A stretch of 64,000 bases of DNA from Varibaculum vaginae (GTDB taxonomy: Bacteria > Actinomycetota > Actinomycetes > Actinomycetales > Actinomycetaceae): NCBI RefSeq assembly GCF_900604285.1, contig NZ_UWNY01000002.1, positions 157,817 to 221,816 on the forward strand. The letters run 5' to 3'. How positions within the stretch are numbered: position 1 is the stretch's first letter; every line of letters starts with the position of its first letter. Both the position numbers and the translations under genes were made by a program. A model generated the notes under the pieces. The model had not been told where the DNA came from. It did not search any database and worked only from the letters and a program-made list of their open reading frames with translations. Positions 19,375 through 28,792 of this stretch are shown here, piece by piece.

Positions 19375-20302
19375 ACAGGTTACGATGCATTTGCCCGATT
19401 CTGTGCGGGGGATGCGTCTTGACCAGGTACTAGCCGCTAAACTACAGGTTTCACGTTCCCAAGTTGCCAAACTGATTAAGCAAAAAGATGTGCGGGTAAA
19501 TGGGAAATTTCCCCGTAAATCTGTCGAGGCTATTCCCGGTGACCAGGTGGAAGTGCTTTTGCCCGATGCCTCCTGTAAGAATTTAGAAACCCCATTTGAC
19601 CTGCCGATTCTTTTTGAAGACGCCGATATCGTGGTGGTGAACAAACCGGTGGGAGTGGCCGCACATACCGCACCCGGATGGTCTGGGCCAACAGTTGTTG
19701 GTGCATTGCTGGCAGCGGGACACCAGATTTGTACCTCCGGCCCGGAAGAGCGGATTGGGATTGTGCATCGTTTAGATGTAGGCACTTCCGGTGCTCTGGT
19801 GGTGGCAAAGACAGAACCAGCATACCGGCAACTCCAGGATGATTTTCGTGCTCGTCGGGTGGAAAAAATTTATCGAGCGCTGGTGCAAGGGTACTTAGAA
19901 CCAACACAGGGAACTATCTCCGCTCCGATCGGGCGGCATCCCTCCCGGGATTTTAAAATGGCGGTAGTCGCTGGAGGAAAACCTGCGGTTACTCATTATC
20001 GCACTTTGGCGGTTCTACCTGGGGCTTCGTTACTGGAAATTCAGCTTGAAACGGGCAGAACCCATCAGATTAGGGTGCATATGCAGGCGGTGAAGCATTG
20101 TCTGGTGGGTGATCCGATTTATGGAGGAAATCCGCTATTGGCTAAGAAGCTCGGCCTAGGCCGGCAGTGGCTGCATGCGGTATCCCTAGGTTTTACCCAT
20201 CCAGTAACAGAAGAGAAAATGATTTTTGAAGCCCCTCTAAGCCCGGATCTAACGGAGGCTTTAGAAAGATTGCGGGCTCTAGGAAGCGAGGGAAATAACT
20301 AG
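19367..20302 (+). CDS. rluD: RluD-type 23S rRNA pseudouridine synthase
   Basis: The enzyme converts uridines in 23S rRNA to pseudouridine. The 311-residue product has an N-terminal S4 RNA-binding domain (MRLDQVLAAKLQVSRSQVAK) and an RluA-family catalytic domain with VHRLDVGTSGALVVAKT, where the motif-II Asp is nucleophilic. ETGRTHQIRVHM is the C-terminal signature. The ATG at 19367, overlapping the lspA end, is preferred; an in-frame ATG at 19310 lies deeper inside lspA. The lspA-rluD pair is widely conserved and cotranscribed. Confidence 0.94.
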   Translation: MREQVTMHLPDSVRGMRLDQVLAAKLQVSRSQVAKLIKQKDVRVNGKFPRKSVEAIPGDQVEVLLPDASCKNLETPFDLPILFEDADIVVVNKPVGVAAHTAPGWSGPTVVGALLAAGHQICTSGPEERIGIVHRLDVGTSGALVVAKTEPAYRQLQDDFRARRVEKIYRALVQGYLEPTQGTISAPIGRHPSRDFKMAVVAGGKPAVTHYRTLAVLPGASLLEIQLETGRTHQIRVHMQAVKHCLVGDPIYGGNPLLAKKLGLGRQWLHAVSLGFTHPVTEEKMIFEAPLSPDLTEALERLRALGSEGNN

Positions 20303-20442
20303 TTAATCCCGTTAATAGTGTGTTTATGGCGGGATCCTTGCTCACTTGAAAGATTTTTCCCCAGCGAGAGATAACCCTGATTTGTCCTGTTGGCTGAAGA
20401 CTTTTGATGGAAATTAAAACTGGCGGGCAGTAGGTTCGCCCT

Positions 20443-21171
20443 ATGGATCAAGAAAAATCCAGCTATACCCGTGCGCAGTTTCGTCAAGCCGCTCGCAGCG
20501 CCGTTCAGGGACAAAAGCTTTTACAGCAGGCAGAGGGGCGCCTACGTGCGCCTAAAAGGGGTATACGGGTGCGCCTGGTTCCCTCTCCACAGATAGTGGC
20601 AGTGGCACTGGTTGTCATCGTCATAGTGGCAGTGCTGGCGGGCTGGAGGCAAAGTAAAACTCCTACTAGCCACACTTTGTTACCAGCTACCAATTTCAGT
20701 TCCTCAGCAGTGCATTCCTCCGCAGCTAATGGTGCGGTCCTGGTCGATGTTGTGGGAAAAGTTAATAAACCGGGGGTAGTCCGTCTGGAGGCTTCTGCTC
20801 GGGTACAAGACGCGATTAAGGCTGCCGGGGGTGCGGTGTCCGGCACGGATTTATCCGGGTTGAATCTGGCTCGCAAAGTTAACGACGGGGAGCAGATTCG
20901 AGTGGGTGTCGAGGATCGTGCAAACAGTAGTATCGGGGAAGATAGTGCCGACGTGGGCGGCAGTGCGGCGGCAGGAGACGGGAAAATCTCAATCAATGAA
21001 TCCTCGAAAGAACAGCTACAACAACTACCGGGAGTGGGAGAAGCCTTGGCGCAACGGATAGTGGCTTATCGCAAGGAACAAGGACGATTCCAAAGCATTG
21101 AGGACTTAAAAAATGTTTCCGGAATCGGGGAAAAGAAATATGCCTCCTTGGCGGAATTAATCAAAGTATAG
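20443..21171 (+). CDS. comEA: Competence DNA receptor ComEA
   Basis: ComEA is a membrane-anchored DNA-binding protein that captures double-stranded DNA during natural transformation. The 242-residue protein has a basic cytoplasmic N terminus, one membrane segment (about 48-66), and a SLBB domain (VDVVGKVNKPGVVRLEASA). A C-terminal helix-hairpin-helix pair follows (INESSKEQLQQLPGVGEALA, NVSGIGEKKYASL). It is followed six bases later by comEC, as in most competence loci. Confidence 0.95.
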   Translation: MDQEKSSYTRAQFRQAARSAVQGQKLLQQAEGRLRAPKRGIRVRLVPSPQIVAVALVVIVIVAVLAGWRQSKTPTSHTLLPATNFSSSAVHSSAANGAVLVDVVGKVNKPGVVRLEASARVQDAIKAAGGAVSGTDLSGLNLARKVNDGEQIRVGVEDRANSSIGEDSADVGGSAAAGDGKISINESSKEQLQQLPGVGEALAQRIVAYRKEQGRFQSIEDLKNVSGIGEKKYASLAELIKV

Positions 21172-21177
21172 GTAGCA

Positions 21178-22791
21178 ATGGAACGGCGCATCCTAGATCT
21201 TAGGCTACTACCAGCAACGCTTTCCTCTTGGTTAGGGACATTGATTTTGCCTGGCCTACCTTTGGAGTGGGAACCAATTGCTAGTGCGATGTCCCTAGTA
21301 ATAGCGGCCGCACTATTGCTTGGCGTATATTACCGGCGTTTATATGGGGTAGGGCTAACTTTAGCATTGGCTCTTGGGGTATTTGGCGGAGTAGGGCTGT
21401 CATTATCGCAGTCTGCTCGGCAAATATCCGCAGATCCCTTAGTACGTGCCTGGCAGGGAGATATCTCCCAATTTCGAGTATTGGCAATGGTAGAAAATCC
21501 TCCGCGAAAATATGCCCCTAGCAGTGGGCAACAAATAATCCAGTTGCAGCTATTGGAGGCAAGAATACCGGGTACTCCGAAGATAAAAACCGAGTTGCAA
21601 GTTGTGGCGTTCGGCCAGCGACTAGCGCCTTATGCACGCGGTACTGTTTTGGAAACCAGCTTGAAACTGGAAAAGCCACATCGCGCAGCGGAAATCAACC
21701 CTTTCATATACGATTTTGCCAGTGTAAATACTTTGTTAGATATTTCTGCTCAAATCGTGGCAACCCCAAAAGTTAGAGCCGGGCCGTGCGGTGCCGCGGC
21801 TCTAAAACAAAAGCTAGCGAGTCGCTTGGAAGAAAAACTAGTCGCTGCAAAATCCCCGGCAGCAGCTGCACTGCTGCCGGCGATGATCTTGGGAATTCGC
21901 GCCGATGCCTCTGCGGATACTGAAGCGTTAAAAACTGCTGGGATTGTGCATATTACTTGTGTATCCGGGATGCATATCTCTGTGCTGTTGTCCCTAGTTG
22001 CACTGCTAACTTCCGGTCTTCAACGGCGGTGGCGTCTAGCTGCCTGTGGAAGTCTGCTAATAGGGTATTGTCTCTTACTGGGACCAGCTCCCTCGCTACT
22101 ACGTGCGGCGTTAATGGGTATGGTGAGCATCTTGGCTTTGACCCGGGGCAGAGAACCCAGCTCTTTTAGTTCTCTACAGACGGCAGTAATTGGGCTCCTA
22201 ATTTTTGAACCCTCTTTTGGACAAGATGCCGGTTTCTTATTATCAGTTAGTGCCACCGCCGCGATTGTACTGTTTGCTAAACCCTTTGAGGCAAAGCTAC
22301 AAGAAAACCTAAAATCTTTCGAAAGAAAGGGAAGCTGGCTGATACTGCGAGTAGCATCGGAAAAATGTCGGTCACGTTTGGAGAAGTTTTTAGTGGCTTT
22401 CCTAACCGTTAGTGCAGTTAGTCTGATAGCTCAGATAGCATGTCTGCCAGGGCAACTATTTATCCGTCCTGGAATCAGTACCTTAACTGTGTTAGCAAAT
22501 GTGGCAATCGCTCCGGTAGTTACCTTGCTAATTTGGGGAGGGGCTTGCCTGACTTTCTTACCGTTGCCGGGTACTTTGCTAGCTAAAATTCTGGGTATAG
22601 GGTGCAGCTGGGTAATGATGGTTGCCCACGGGGTCGCAGCCAACCGTTTAGCGGTTCTGCCCTGGCCACAAGGAATTCCCGGCATTCTAGCTTTGAGCGC
22701 AGTTGCCTGTGGGGCAAGCTTCATTTTTCGATGCTACTTTGCAAAAACGGGCATAGGTGGCAATGTGGAAGTATGGCCTCCAAGCAGATGA
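21178..22791 (+). CDS. comEC: ComEC/Rec2 DNA-uptake channel protein, competence domain only
   Basis: This polytopic membrane protein is expected to form the channel for single-stranded DNA entry. The 537 residues cover an N-terminal hydrophobic region, an extracellular OB-like part (about 90-200), and the membrane competence domain with GIVHITCVSGMHISVLLSL and ARAALMG-like sequence (LLRAALMGMVSIL). The protein ends at about residue 537 without the C-terminal metallo-beta-lactamase domain found in many ComEC proteins. The ATG follows comEA closely. The frame overlaps the start of holA by 19 bp. Confidence 0.92.
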   Translation: MERRILDLRLLPATLSSWLGTLILPGLPLEWEPIASAMSLVIAAALLLGVYYRRLYGVGLTLALALGVFGGVGLSLSQSARQISADPLVRAWQGDISQFRVLAMVENPPRKYAPSSGQQIIQLQLLEARIPGTPKIKTELQVVAFGQRLAPYARGTVLETSLKLEKPHRAAEINPFIYDFASVNTLLDISAQIVATPKVRAGPCGAAALKQKLASRLEEKLVAAKSPAAAALLPAMILGIRADASADTEALKTAGIVHITCVSGMHISVLLSLVALLTSGLQRRWRLAACGSLLIGYCLLLGPAPSLLRAALMGMVSILALTRGREPSSFSSLQTAVIGLLIFEPSFGQDAGFLLSVSATAAIVLFAKPFEAKLQENLKSFERKGSWLILRVASEKCRSRLEKFLVAFLTVSAVSLIAQIACLPGQLFIRPGISTLTVLANVAIAPVVTLLIWGGACLTFLPLPGTLLAKILGIGCSWVMMVAHGVAANRLAVLPWPQGIPGILALSAVACGASFIFRCYFAKTGIGGNVEVWPPSR

Positions 22792-23741
22792 GTTGGCGAG
22801 ATTGCACCCTGGCATCCGTGGTACTAATTCGTGGATCAGAAAAACTGCTAGCAGATCGCGCTCTTGCCCGCTTAAAGCAATTGGGACGAAACCAGGATCC
22901 TTCTTTGGCAGTGACTCAGCTGACTGCCACCGGTTATCAAGCAGGTTCCTTAGATTCTCTAACCTCTCCCTCTTTATTTGGGGAGGCACGCCTGCTGGTA
23001 ATTCCCGACTTTGAATCCGCAGATGAAGCTTTGGGTGAAGACTTAGTTTCTTATCTATCGACTCCACAACCAGATTGTTGGGTAGTGGCCTTGCATGATG
23101 GTTCCAATAAAGGAAAACGCCAGATAGACAAAATAAAAAAGGCGGGGGTTCAGGAGGTTAAAGTCGCGAAAGTCAAGAATGCCCGCGACAAACTGGCTTT
23201 AGTGGTCGAAGAAGTTCGCACTATCGGTGGGCGTATTGAACCTGCCGGTGCGCAGCTACTAGTAGATGCGCTCGGTGGAGATTTAGCGGAGCTAATCGGC
23301 GCTGCCCGTCAGTTAGTATCTGACTATCCGCAGGCAGTAACCTTGCAGGCAGTGCAACAGTTCTACGGATCGAGGGTGGGGGCCACAGGTTTTAATGTGG
23401 CAGATGCAGCTGCGATGGGGAATCTTTCGCGTGCCCTAGTGCTTTTGCGGCAAGCATTTTCTTCGGGAGTGGAACCGGTCGCTATCGGGGGTGCTCTTGC
23501 CCTAAAGTTCCGCAGCCTGGCAAAAGTGAGTGTGAGAGGAGTAAATACTGCTCAGCTGGGAATGGCGCCCTGGCAGGTGGAAAAAGCACGGAGAGAAGTG
23601 CACGGATGGAAGGATTCACAATTGGCAGCGGCGATTAAGATTATTGCGCAGGCAGATGCAGATGCCAAAGGAGCCAGCCGGGATCCGCAATATGCCTTGG
23701 AAGCGGCGGTCAGGAAAATCTGTCTATTGCGACAGCGCTAA
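22773..23741 (+). CDS. holA: DNA polymerase III delta subunit
   Basis: HolA is the clamp-loader subunit that opens the beta clamp. The 322-residue product shows the delta-family pattern: VVLIRGSEKLLADRAL at the N terminus, SPSLFGEARLLVIPD, and ALGGDLAELIGAARQLVSD in domain II. ALEAAVRKICLL lies near the C terminus. The ATG at 22773 (MASKQMSW) is preferred over a far upstream in-frame ATG at 22602, which would lie inside comEC. The comEA-comEC-holA order is conserved in actinobacteria. Confidence 0.94.
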   Translation: MASKQMSWRDCTLASVVLIRGSEKLLADRALARLKQLGRNQDPSLAVTQLTATGYQAGSLDSLTSPSLFGEARLLVIPDFESADEALGEDLVSYLSTPQPDCWVVALHDGSNKGKRQIDKIKKAGVQEVKVAKVKNARDKLALVVEEVRTIGGRIEPAGAQLLVDALGGDLAELIGAARQLVSDYPQAVTLQAVQQFYGSRVGATGFNVADAAAMGNLSRALVLLRQAFSSGVEPVAIGGALALKFRSLAKVSVRGVNTAQLGMAPWQVEKARREVHGWKDSQLAAAIKIIAQADADAKGASRDPQYALEAAVRKICLLRQR

Positions 23742-23768
23742 GTGGTGGGAAAGTAGTTAGGAGAAGTA

Positions 23769-24170
23769 ATGATAATACATCGTAAAACCTGGCAGCGAGA
23801 CGCCATTATGGCGATTATGGCTGATGAAACAGATTTCCGTTCAGCTCAGCAGGTGCATGCCGCCCTGATAGAAGCTGGGCAAACCGTGGGGCTAGCTACT
23901 GTATACCGCAACTTGCAGACTCTGACTGAACTTGGGGAACTGGATAGCTTACGTTCCGAGGAGGGGGAAACCCTCTATCGGCGTTGCGCGGCGCAGCGTC
24001 ATCACCACCATCTGGTGTGTCGAAACTGTGGGTACACTGTAGATATTCAAGATGACCAGTTAGAGCGATGGATAGGGCAAATATCGCAGCGCTACCAGTT
24101 CAGCGATATTGAACATATAGCGGATGTGTTTGGGCTCTGTGCCAACTGTGTGAAGCAGCCCGCAAAATAA
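23769..24170 (+). CDS. Fur-family metalloregulator, Zur-like
   Basis: This is a DNA-binding repressor that uses metal as corepressor. The 133-residue protein has the winged-helix half (FRSAQQVHAALIEAGQTVGLATVYRNLQTL). The metal-binding half has HHHHLVCRNCG and a C-terminal CANC, which gives the structural zinc site CxxC...CxxC. The run HHHH followed by LVC resembles Zur more than Fur. The start has AGGAG upstream. It is followed by a 200-bp gap and genes for His-rich membrane proteins, which may share a metal theme. Confidence 0.9.
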   Translation: MIIHRKTWQRDAIMAIMADETDFRSAQQVHAALIEAGQTVGLATVYRNLQTLTELGELDSLRSEEGETLYRRCAAQRHHHHLVCRNCGYTVDIQDDQLERWIGQISQRYQFSDIEHIADVFGLCANCVKQPAK

Positions 24171-24371
24171 TGTCCCGGGTTCCGGGTTTTATTTTCAAAC
24201 GTCCTCATTAAAGCTAAAATGGCTGCTCAGGTAGGTAAAATCAGGTGCTAACGAAAAGCTATTCGAGCAGCGAAAAATATCCATAGCAAATTCATAGGTT
24301 TTTCTTCCGAGCCTCATAAATCAGTTTCTTAACTTAGTGGTGTCAGTTAAAGAAACAACTTAGGAGGAAAA

Positions 24372-25085
24372 ATGAATCCCGAAAATGAAGCAAAGGAAGA
24401 AAATCTAGAGCAAGACGGTAAAGTTACTGAGCAGCTGCCCGAGCAGGAAAATAATCAGGATGCCCCCGAGCCTTCTTTGGCAGCTCACGGAAGCCAGTCG
24501 ATGGAAACTGGGCAGGAAACTGAACCTAAACCTGAATCCAGGCAACCAGTGCTCCCTGCGGGTGCGCAGTCCGGAGCGTCGGCAGCATCCGTGCCGCTCA
24601 CGCAAGAGAGTTTCCAGCCAGCGTCCTTTGTGGAGGAAACTGGCGCTAAGAGCGGGAAAATCGCCTCTTTTTTCCGGAAAACCTGGGTAAAAGCGGTCAC
24701 CCTAGTAGGGGCAGCAGTCATCCTATTTTTGGGAGGCATGGGATCGGGGATGGCAATATCTAACCACGGTGGCGGCGGACATATGCCCCCGGGTCACGGC
24801 GGACATATGCCTCCGGGGCAGGACGGACAGATGGCTCCTGACGGGCGAAGAGGTGGCGATCTGGGGCCTTGCGGTCCAAGGAAGCCGGGGCAAAATGCCC
24901 CGGGAGGGCAATACGACCAGATGGCACCCGACGGGCAAAACCAAAATGGGCAAGAGCCACAACCACCGCAGGACAATCAGAACCAAAAGCTGCAAAACCA
25001 GCAGAAACAAAGCAACTCCCAAAACGGTAGTGGGGGGACAAGCGGCTTTCAAAACCAGAGCATCGCGCCCTCCAATAACAGCTAA
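24372..25085 (+). CDS. Membrane-anchored His/Gly/Pro-rich protein of unknown function
   Basis: I do not recognise a family. The 237-residue protein has an acidic, Glu/Gln-rich cytoplasmic half (1-95), a basic patch, and one membrane segment (about 106-128). The extracellular tail opens with a His/Met/Gly/Pro run (132-158; His132, His137, His142, His145) built on repeats of GHMPPG and GQMAPDG. It ends in Gln/Asn-rich low complexity. Charge bias predicts N-in, C-out. AGGAGGAAAA precedes the ATG. It lies 39 bp upstream of a two-component system whose kinase also has a His-rich outer loop. It may be an accessory metal- or envelope-sensing protein. Confidence 0.75.
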   Translation: MNPENEAKEENLEQDGKVTEQLPEQENNQDAPEPSLAAHGSQSMETGQETEPKPESRQPVLPAGAQSGASAASVPLTQESFQPASFVEETGAKSGKIASFFRKTWVKAVTLVGAAVILFLGGMGSGMAISNHGGGGHMPPGHGGHMPPGQDGQMAPDGRRGGDLGPCGPRKPGQNAPGGQYDQMAPDGQNQNGQEPQPPQDNQNQKLQNQQKQSNSQNGSGGTSGFQNQSIAPSNNS

Positions 25086-25124
25086 AGCCACCTGAACAGC
25101 TCAGGGTAAAGGCATAATTAAGAC

Positions 25125-25877
25125 ATGGAAACTGAAGCAAATCCTGCCCGCGCCTTTGGTTTGGCGCGGGCAGGCCAGGTGCCCCGAATCCTGATCGTGG
25201 ATGATGAAAAATTACTAGCCGACCTATTGGCGCAGGCTCTAAGCATCCAAGGTTGGGAAACCTTCACCGCTAATGATGGATTCCAGGCGGTACAGCTGGC
25301 CAGAAAACAACGCCCGGACGCGGTGGTGATGGACGTGATGATGCCGGTAATGGATGGTTTTGAAGCGATGGAGCGGATCCGGCGTGAGCGGGAGGATATT
25401 CCGGTGCTAATGCTTACTGCTAAGGATGCTATCGCCGATAAAATCGCTGGGCTACGCTCTGGGGCAGACGATTATGTAACCAAGCCCTTCGATTTAACCG
25501 AAGTAGAGTTGCGCCTAGAGGCACTATTGCGCCGCAGCGGTTTTGCTGGTGAAAATGACCCCAAAGAGCAGGTGTTGCGGGTAAAAGACCTAGAAATGAA
25601 GGTAGACAGCCGCCAGGTTAGCCGGGCAGGGAAGCCAATCGAGCTAACAAAAACCGAGTTCGAACTGTGTCGCTACCTGATGGAAAATTGTGATCGGGTT
25701 CTTAGCAAAGAACAGATCCTGGATGCCGTCTGGCATTTTGATTTCGGCGGCAAGGCCAGCGTAGTCGAGCTTTATATCTCATACCTGCGAAAAAAGATCG
25801 ACCAGGAGGCAGAACCATTGATTGAAACCGTGCGGGCAGTAGGGTACGTGATGCGTTCGGAGCAGGCGCGTGGCTAA
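25125..25877 (+). CDS. OmpR/PhoB-family response regulator
   Basis: This is the DNA-binding output of the two-component pair with the following kinase gene. The receiver domain (about 20-135) has the acidic pocket DD26-27, phosphoacceptor Asp70 in VVMDVMMP, Thr98 and Lys120 in DDYVTKPFD. The winged-helix domain (about 150-248) has ELTKTEFELCRYL and VVELYISYLRKKI. The stop overlaps the kinase start by 8 bp. No Shine-Dalgarno precedes the ATG; a CATAAT hexamer six bases upstream suggests a leaderless transcript. The target genes are unknown. Confidence 0.95.
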   Translation: METEANPARAFGLARAGQVPRILIVDDEKLLADLLAQALSIQGWETFTANDGFQAVQLARKQRPDAVVMDVMMPVMDGFEAMERIRREREDIPVLMLTAKDAIADKIAGLRSGADDYVTKPFDLTEVELRLEALLRRSGFAGENDPKEQVLRVKDLEMKVDSRQVSRAGKPIELTKTEFELCRYLMENCDRVLSKEQILDAVWHFDFGGKASVVELYISYLRKKIDQEAEPLIETVRAVGYVMRSEQARG

Positions 25878-27498
25878 TAACAGACGCAATAGGGGCCGGT
25901 TTTTACGCGCCCCCTCACGCCGTCTTTCGCGCCGCCTACCGGTGATGGTGCTAGGGGTGTGCCTGCTGGTGCTCGCGGTGGTAGGAACTTTCGCAGGACT
26001 AACGCTGCGCGGCGCCCTCTATACTCAACTCGACACTTCCCTTAACCAATCTGTGCATCAACTAGCCCAAATTACCCGCGCTGGCCAGGGAAAAGAGATT
26101 TTAGGAACTCCTTTAACCGTGGAGAAGGAAAGCGCGCAAGAAGGCGAATCCCCCAAGGGGAAACCGGCGGATCAGCTGGCAAAAGATACACCGCACGCGA
26201 ATAAACTCCCTGATCCGCATGGTAAAGACGGCGAGGGAGAGCATGTTGACAAACCGGAGAAACCGCACCCAGGACGGGATTTCCCGGGAATAACAGCCGG
26301 TTCATTTAGCCTCATCTATCAAGGCAGTCAGGCGACCTCTTTAGTGGCTAGCCCGATAGAGGGCTCGCGCCAGTTAAACAGCGCCCAGGTGCAGCAGGTG
26401 TTGGCACATTCAGTTGGTCATCCCCAAAACGTTCACCTGATTTCGCTAGGCGATTATCGAGTGGTACAGCGCTCGGTGAGTAGCCCCGGTGGCACTGCCC
26501 AGATCGCCAGCGGAATTCCGCTGCGGGAAGTAAATGAAACTCTGCGTTCCTTTACCCTCTTTTACACTTTAGGATCGCTCGCGGCTCTGCTAGGCGCCTA
26601 CTTTTTGGCGCGATTCCTGGTACACCGGGAACTGCGGCATCTAGCCCAGGTTGAACGGGTAGCGCGAAAAGTTGAAACCGTCGATCTCCAAAACGAAGCT
26701 AAGCTACCTGCGCGAGTTGAAGACGTGGTTACCCGGGAAGACTCGGAGGCCGCCCAGCTCGGGCGCTCTTTGAACCGCGCCCTCGAGCATGTTGAAACCT
26801 CGCTGAAACTACGTGAGGATAGCGAGGCGCAGCTGCGCCAATTTGTAGCTGACGCCTCTCATGAACTACGCACCCCCGTCGCTGCTATCAGCGGTTATGC
26901 CCAGCTATTGGCGCGGCAAAACCTGGGAGAGGAGGCCGCAGCCGCGGTAGAGCGGATCGAAAGGGAAAGTGGGCGGCTCGCGGATCTAGTTTCTGATTTG
27001 ATTTTGTTGGCGCGGATGGATGCCGGACAAAGCGCTCAGGTAGAGGAAGTGCCGATTGCGGGAGCCTTGGTTGATAGTTTTACGACTGTCCGGATTGCCT
27101 ATCCCGACCACCTCTGGGAACTGGAAATAGGGGAGGAATTGGCCGCAGCCAGGGTAGTGGGCAGCGAATCCGCTCTCGCCCAGATTTTTTCTAACCTGCT
27201 TTCAAATGCGGCTCAGCATACTCCTGCCGGAACCAAAGTGCAGGTTAGTGCTTGCTTTAAAACAGGTGGGCTAGTGCAGGTGCAGGTGGTTGATAACGGA
27301 TCGGGTATCGACGAGCGGATTGTCGATACCCTCTTTGATCGCTTCGTGCGTGCCGATAGTGCGCGCCAGCCCGGCGAATCTTCCGGTCTGGGGTTGGCGA
27401 TCGTAAAAACCTTGTCTGAAGCCCTCGGCGGCAGCGTCACAGGCGAAAATCGCGCCACCTCAGGAGCTGTTTTCACCCTAACCCTGCCCCTCAGCTAG
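25870..27498 (+). CDS. Sensor histidine kinase with His-rich extracellular loop
   Basis: The 542-residue membrane kinase has a first membrane segment (about 25-45) and a second (about 228-250). The extracellular region between them contains a charged insert with His109, His117, His125 and His133 spaced exactly eight residues apart. HAMP-like sequence follows. The HisKA domain has phosphoacceptor His331 (ADASHELRTP), and HATPase_c has NLLSNAAQH, DNGSGI and GLGLAIV. The start is GTG overlapping the regulator gene. The regular histidine spacing suggests metal or pH sensing, but that is inference. Confidence 0.94.
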   Translation: MANNRRNRGRFLRAPSRRLSRRLPVMVLGVCLLVLAVVGTFAGLTLRGALYTQLDTSLNQSVHQLAQITRAGQGKEILGTPLTVEKESAQEGESPKGKPADQLAKDTPHANKLPDPHGKDGEGEHVDKPEKPHPGRDFPGITAGSFSLIYQGSQATSLVASPIEGSRQLNSAQVQQVLAHSVGHPQNVHLISLGDYRVVQRSVSSPGGTAQIASGIPLREVNETLRSFTLFYTLGSLAALLGAYFLARFLVHRELRHLAQVERVARKVETVDLQNEAKLPARVEDVVTREDSEAAQLGRSLNRALEHVETSLKLREDSEAQLRQFVADASHELRTPVAAISGYAQLLARQNLGEEAAAAVERIERESGRLADLVSDLILLARMDAGQSAQVEEVPIAGALVDSFTTVRIAYPDHLWELEIGEELAAARVVGSESALAQIFSNLLSNAAQHTPAGTKVQVSACFKTGGLVQVQVVDNGSGIDERIVDTLFDRFVRADSARQPGESSGLGLAIVKTLSEALGGSVTGENRATSGAVFTLTLPLS

Positions 27499-27537
27499 TA
27501 GGAATGAAATAGCTAGAGCTGGGGAATCCTAACCCAC

Positions 27538-28368
27538 TTAGCGAGCGCGGGCGGTAGCGATGGCGTGCAGGGCGATCGCGGCAGCAGTCGCCACGTTTAG
27601 GGATTCAGCTTGTCCCCACATGGGAATAGAGATGGTTTCATTACAGAGGGCGAGTTCCTCGCTACTTAAACCTTGGGCTTCGTTACCCAGGCAGATAAAC
27701 AGGGGCGAGGTCGCTAACGAGGTGGAGGAGGTAAATACAGGTAAATCCATTTTGGCAGCTCCTGATAGTCCCACCAGGTAGCCACCATTTTTCTTACTGA
27801 GCTGAGCTAAAGATCCAAAAGAAGCACCGGAGTAAACCGGTAGGTGGAACAGACTCCCGGCGCTGGAGCGGATAACTTTCGGGCTAGAGGTATCAGCGCA
27901 GCCTGCTAATGCTAGGATCCCGTCCATACCGCAGGCATCAGCAATCCTGATGATAGTCCCCAGGTTACCGGGGTCTTGCACCCGCGCACACACTGCCCAC
28001 ATGCTCTCCTGTAAATCCTCAAAAGCCGGAAGACTATCGGTAGGTAACAACGAAAGCTCAGCAGTGGCCGTAATTCCTTGGGCAGAGGGCGCAAATAGCT
28101 TCATTACCTGTCGGGTAACCGGATGTACCCACGGAGTCACTTCTAACGCCATCCTGGCCACCTGGAGTGCGGGAGAGGGGGCATCCGTGCTTAGATATAC
28201 ATCCCGGACAGCCTGCGGGAAAAAACGCAGCAGTTCCCGGCAAGCCTGCGGCCCTTCTACCAGCAGCAAGCCATGCTTTAAACGAAAACTACGCCTAGAC
28301 AGGTTGACTAGCATCCGCACTCGCTGGGAGCGAGGATTGTCAATCGTGTCTAGGCGTAGATTAAGCAA
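27538..28368 (-). CDS. TrmH/SpoU-family RNA 2'-O-methyltransferase
   Basis: This SPOUT methyltransferase probably acts on 23S rRNA (TsnR-like). The 276-residue protein has an N-terminal substrate-binding domain (SRRSFRLKHGLLLVEGPQA) and the SPOUT core. The three motifs are NLGTIIRIADACGMDGIL, LFICLGNEAQGLS and ISIPMWGQAESLNVATAAAI. The TTG at 28368 is used because NPRSQRVRMLV at the N terminus looks conserved and an in-frame stop lies two codons upstream; ATG at residue 19 is an alternative. It follows rplT on the same strand, a common actinobacterial arrangement. Confidence 0.9.
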   Translation of the reverse strand: MLNLRLDTIDNPRSQRVRMLVNLSRRSFRLKHGLLLVEGPQACRELLRFFPQAVRDVYLSTDAPSPALQVARMALEVTPWVHPVTRQVMKLFAPSAQGITATAELSLLPTDSLPAFEDLQESMWAVCARVQDPGNLGTIIRIADACGMDGILALAGCADTSSPKVIRSSAGSLFHLPVYSGASFGSLAQLSKKNGGYLVGLSGAAKMDLPVFTSSTSLATSPLFICLGNEAQGLSSEELALCNETISIPMWGQAESLNVATAAAIALHAIATARAR

Positions 28369-28390
28369 AAGCTAACTTTTCTTCACAGCT

Positions 28391-28771
28391 TTAGGCAGCC
28401 GGAGCGTTTACGTCCTTCGGTAGCGCAGCTTTCGCTTTTTCTACCAGTTGATTAAAGGTATCAATATCGTAAACTGCGAGTTCAGAGAGCATCCGGCGGT
28501 CAACTTCGATTTCCGCCAGGCGCAAGCCCTGGATGAAGCGGTTATAGGTCATATCCTGGGCGCGGCAAGCGGCATTAATCCGCTGAATCCACAGCTTTCG
28601 GAAATCATTTTTGCGTTTGCGCCGATCGTTGTAAGAATAAACGCCTGAGTGCAGCAGCTGTTCTTTAGCCTTACGATACAGGCGGGAGCGCTGACCCCGG
28701 TAACCGGAGGCGCGATCCAATACGGTGCGACGTTTCTTCTTGGCATTAACTGCTCGTTTTACGCGTGCCAT
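28391..28771 (-). CDS. rplT: Ribosomal protein L20
   Basis: L20 is a primary 23S rRNA-binding assembly protein of the 50S subunit. The 126-residue sequence begins [18 protein letters not shown] and contains the conserved [20 protein letters not shown] and [18 protein letters not shown]. It is the third gene of the infC-rpmI-rplT operon. In several bacteria L20 also represses its own operon through a leader structure. Confidence 0.98.
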   Translation of the reverse strand: MARVKRAVNAKKKRRTVLDRASGYRGQRSRLYRKAKEQLLHSGVYSYNDRRKRKNDFRKLWIQRINAACRAQDMTYNRFIQGLRLAEIEVDRRMLSELAVYDIDTFNQLVEKAKAALPKDVNAPAA

Positions 28772-28792
28772 CTTTTTTAATCCTCTCCTTGC

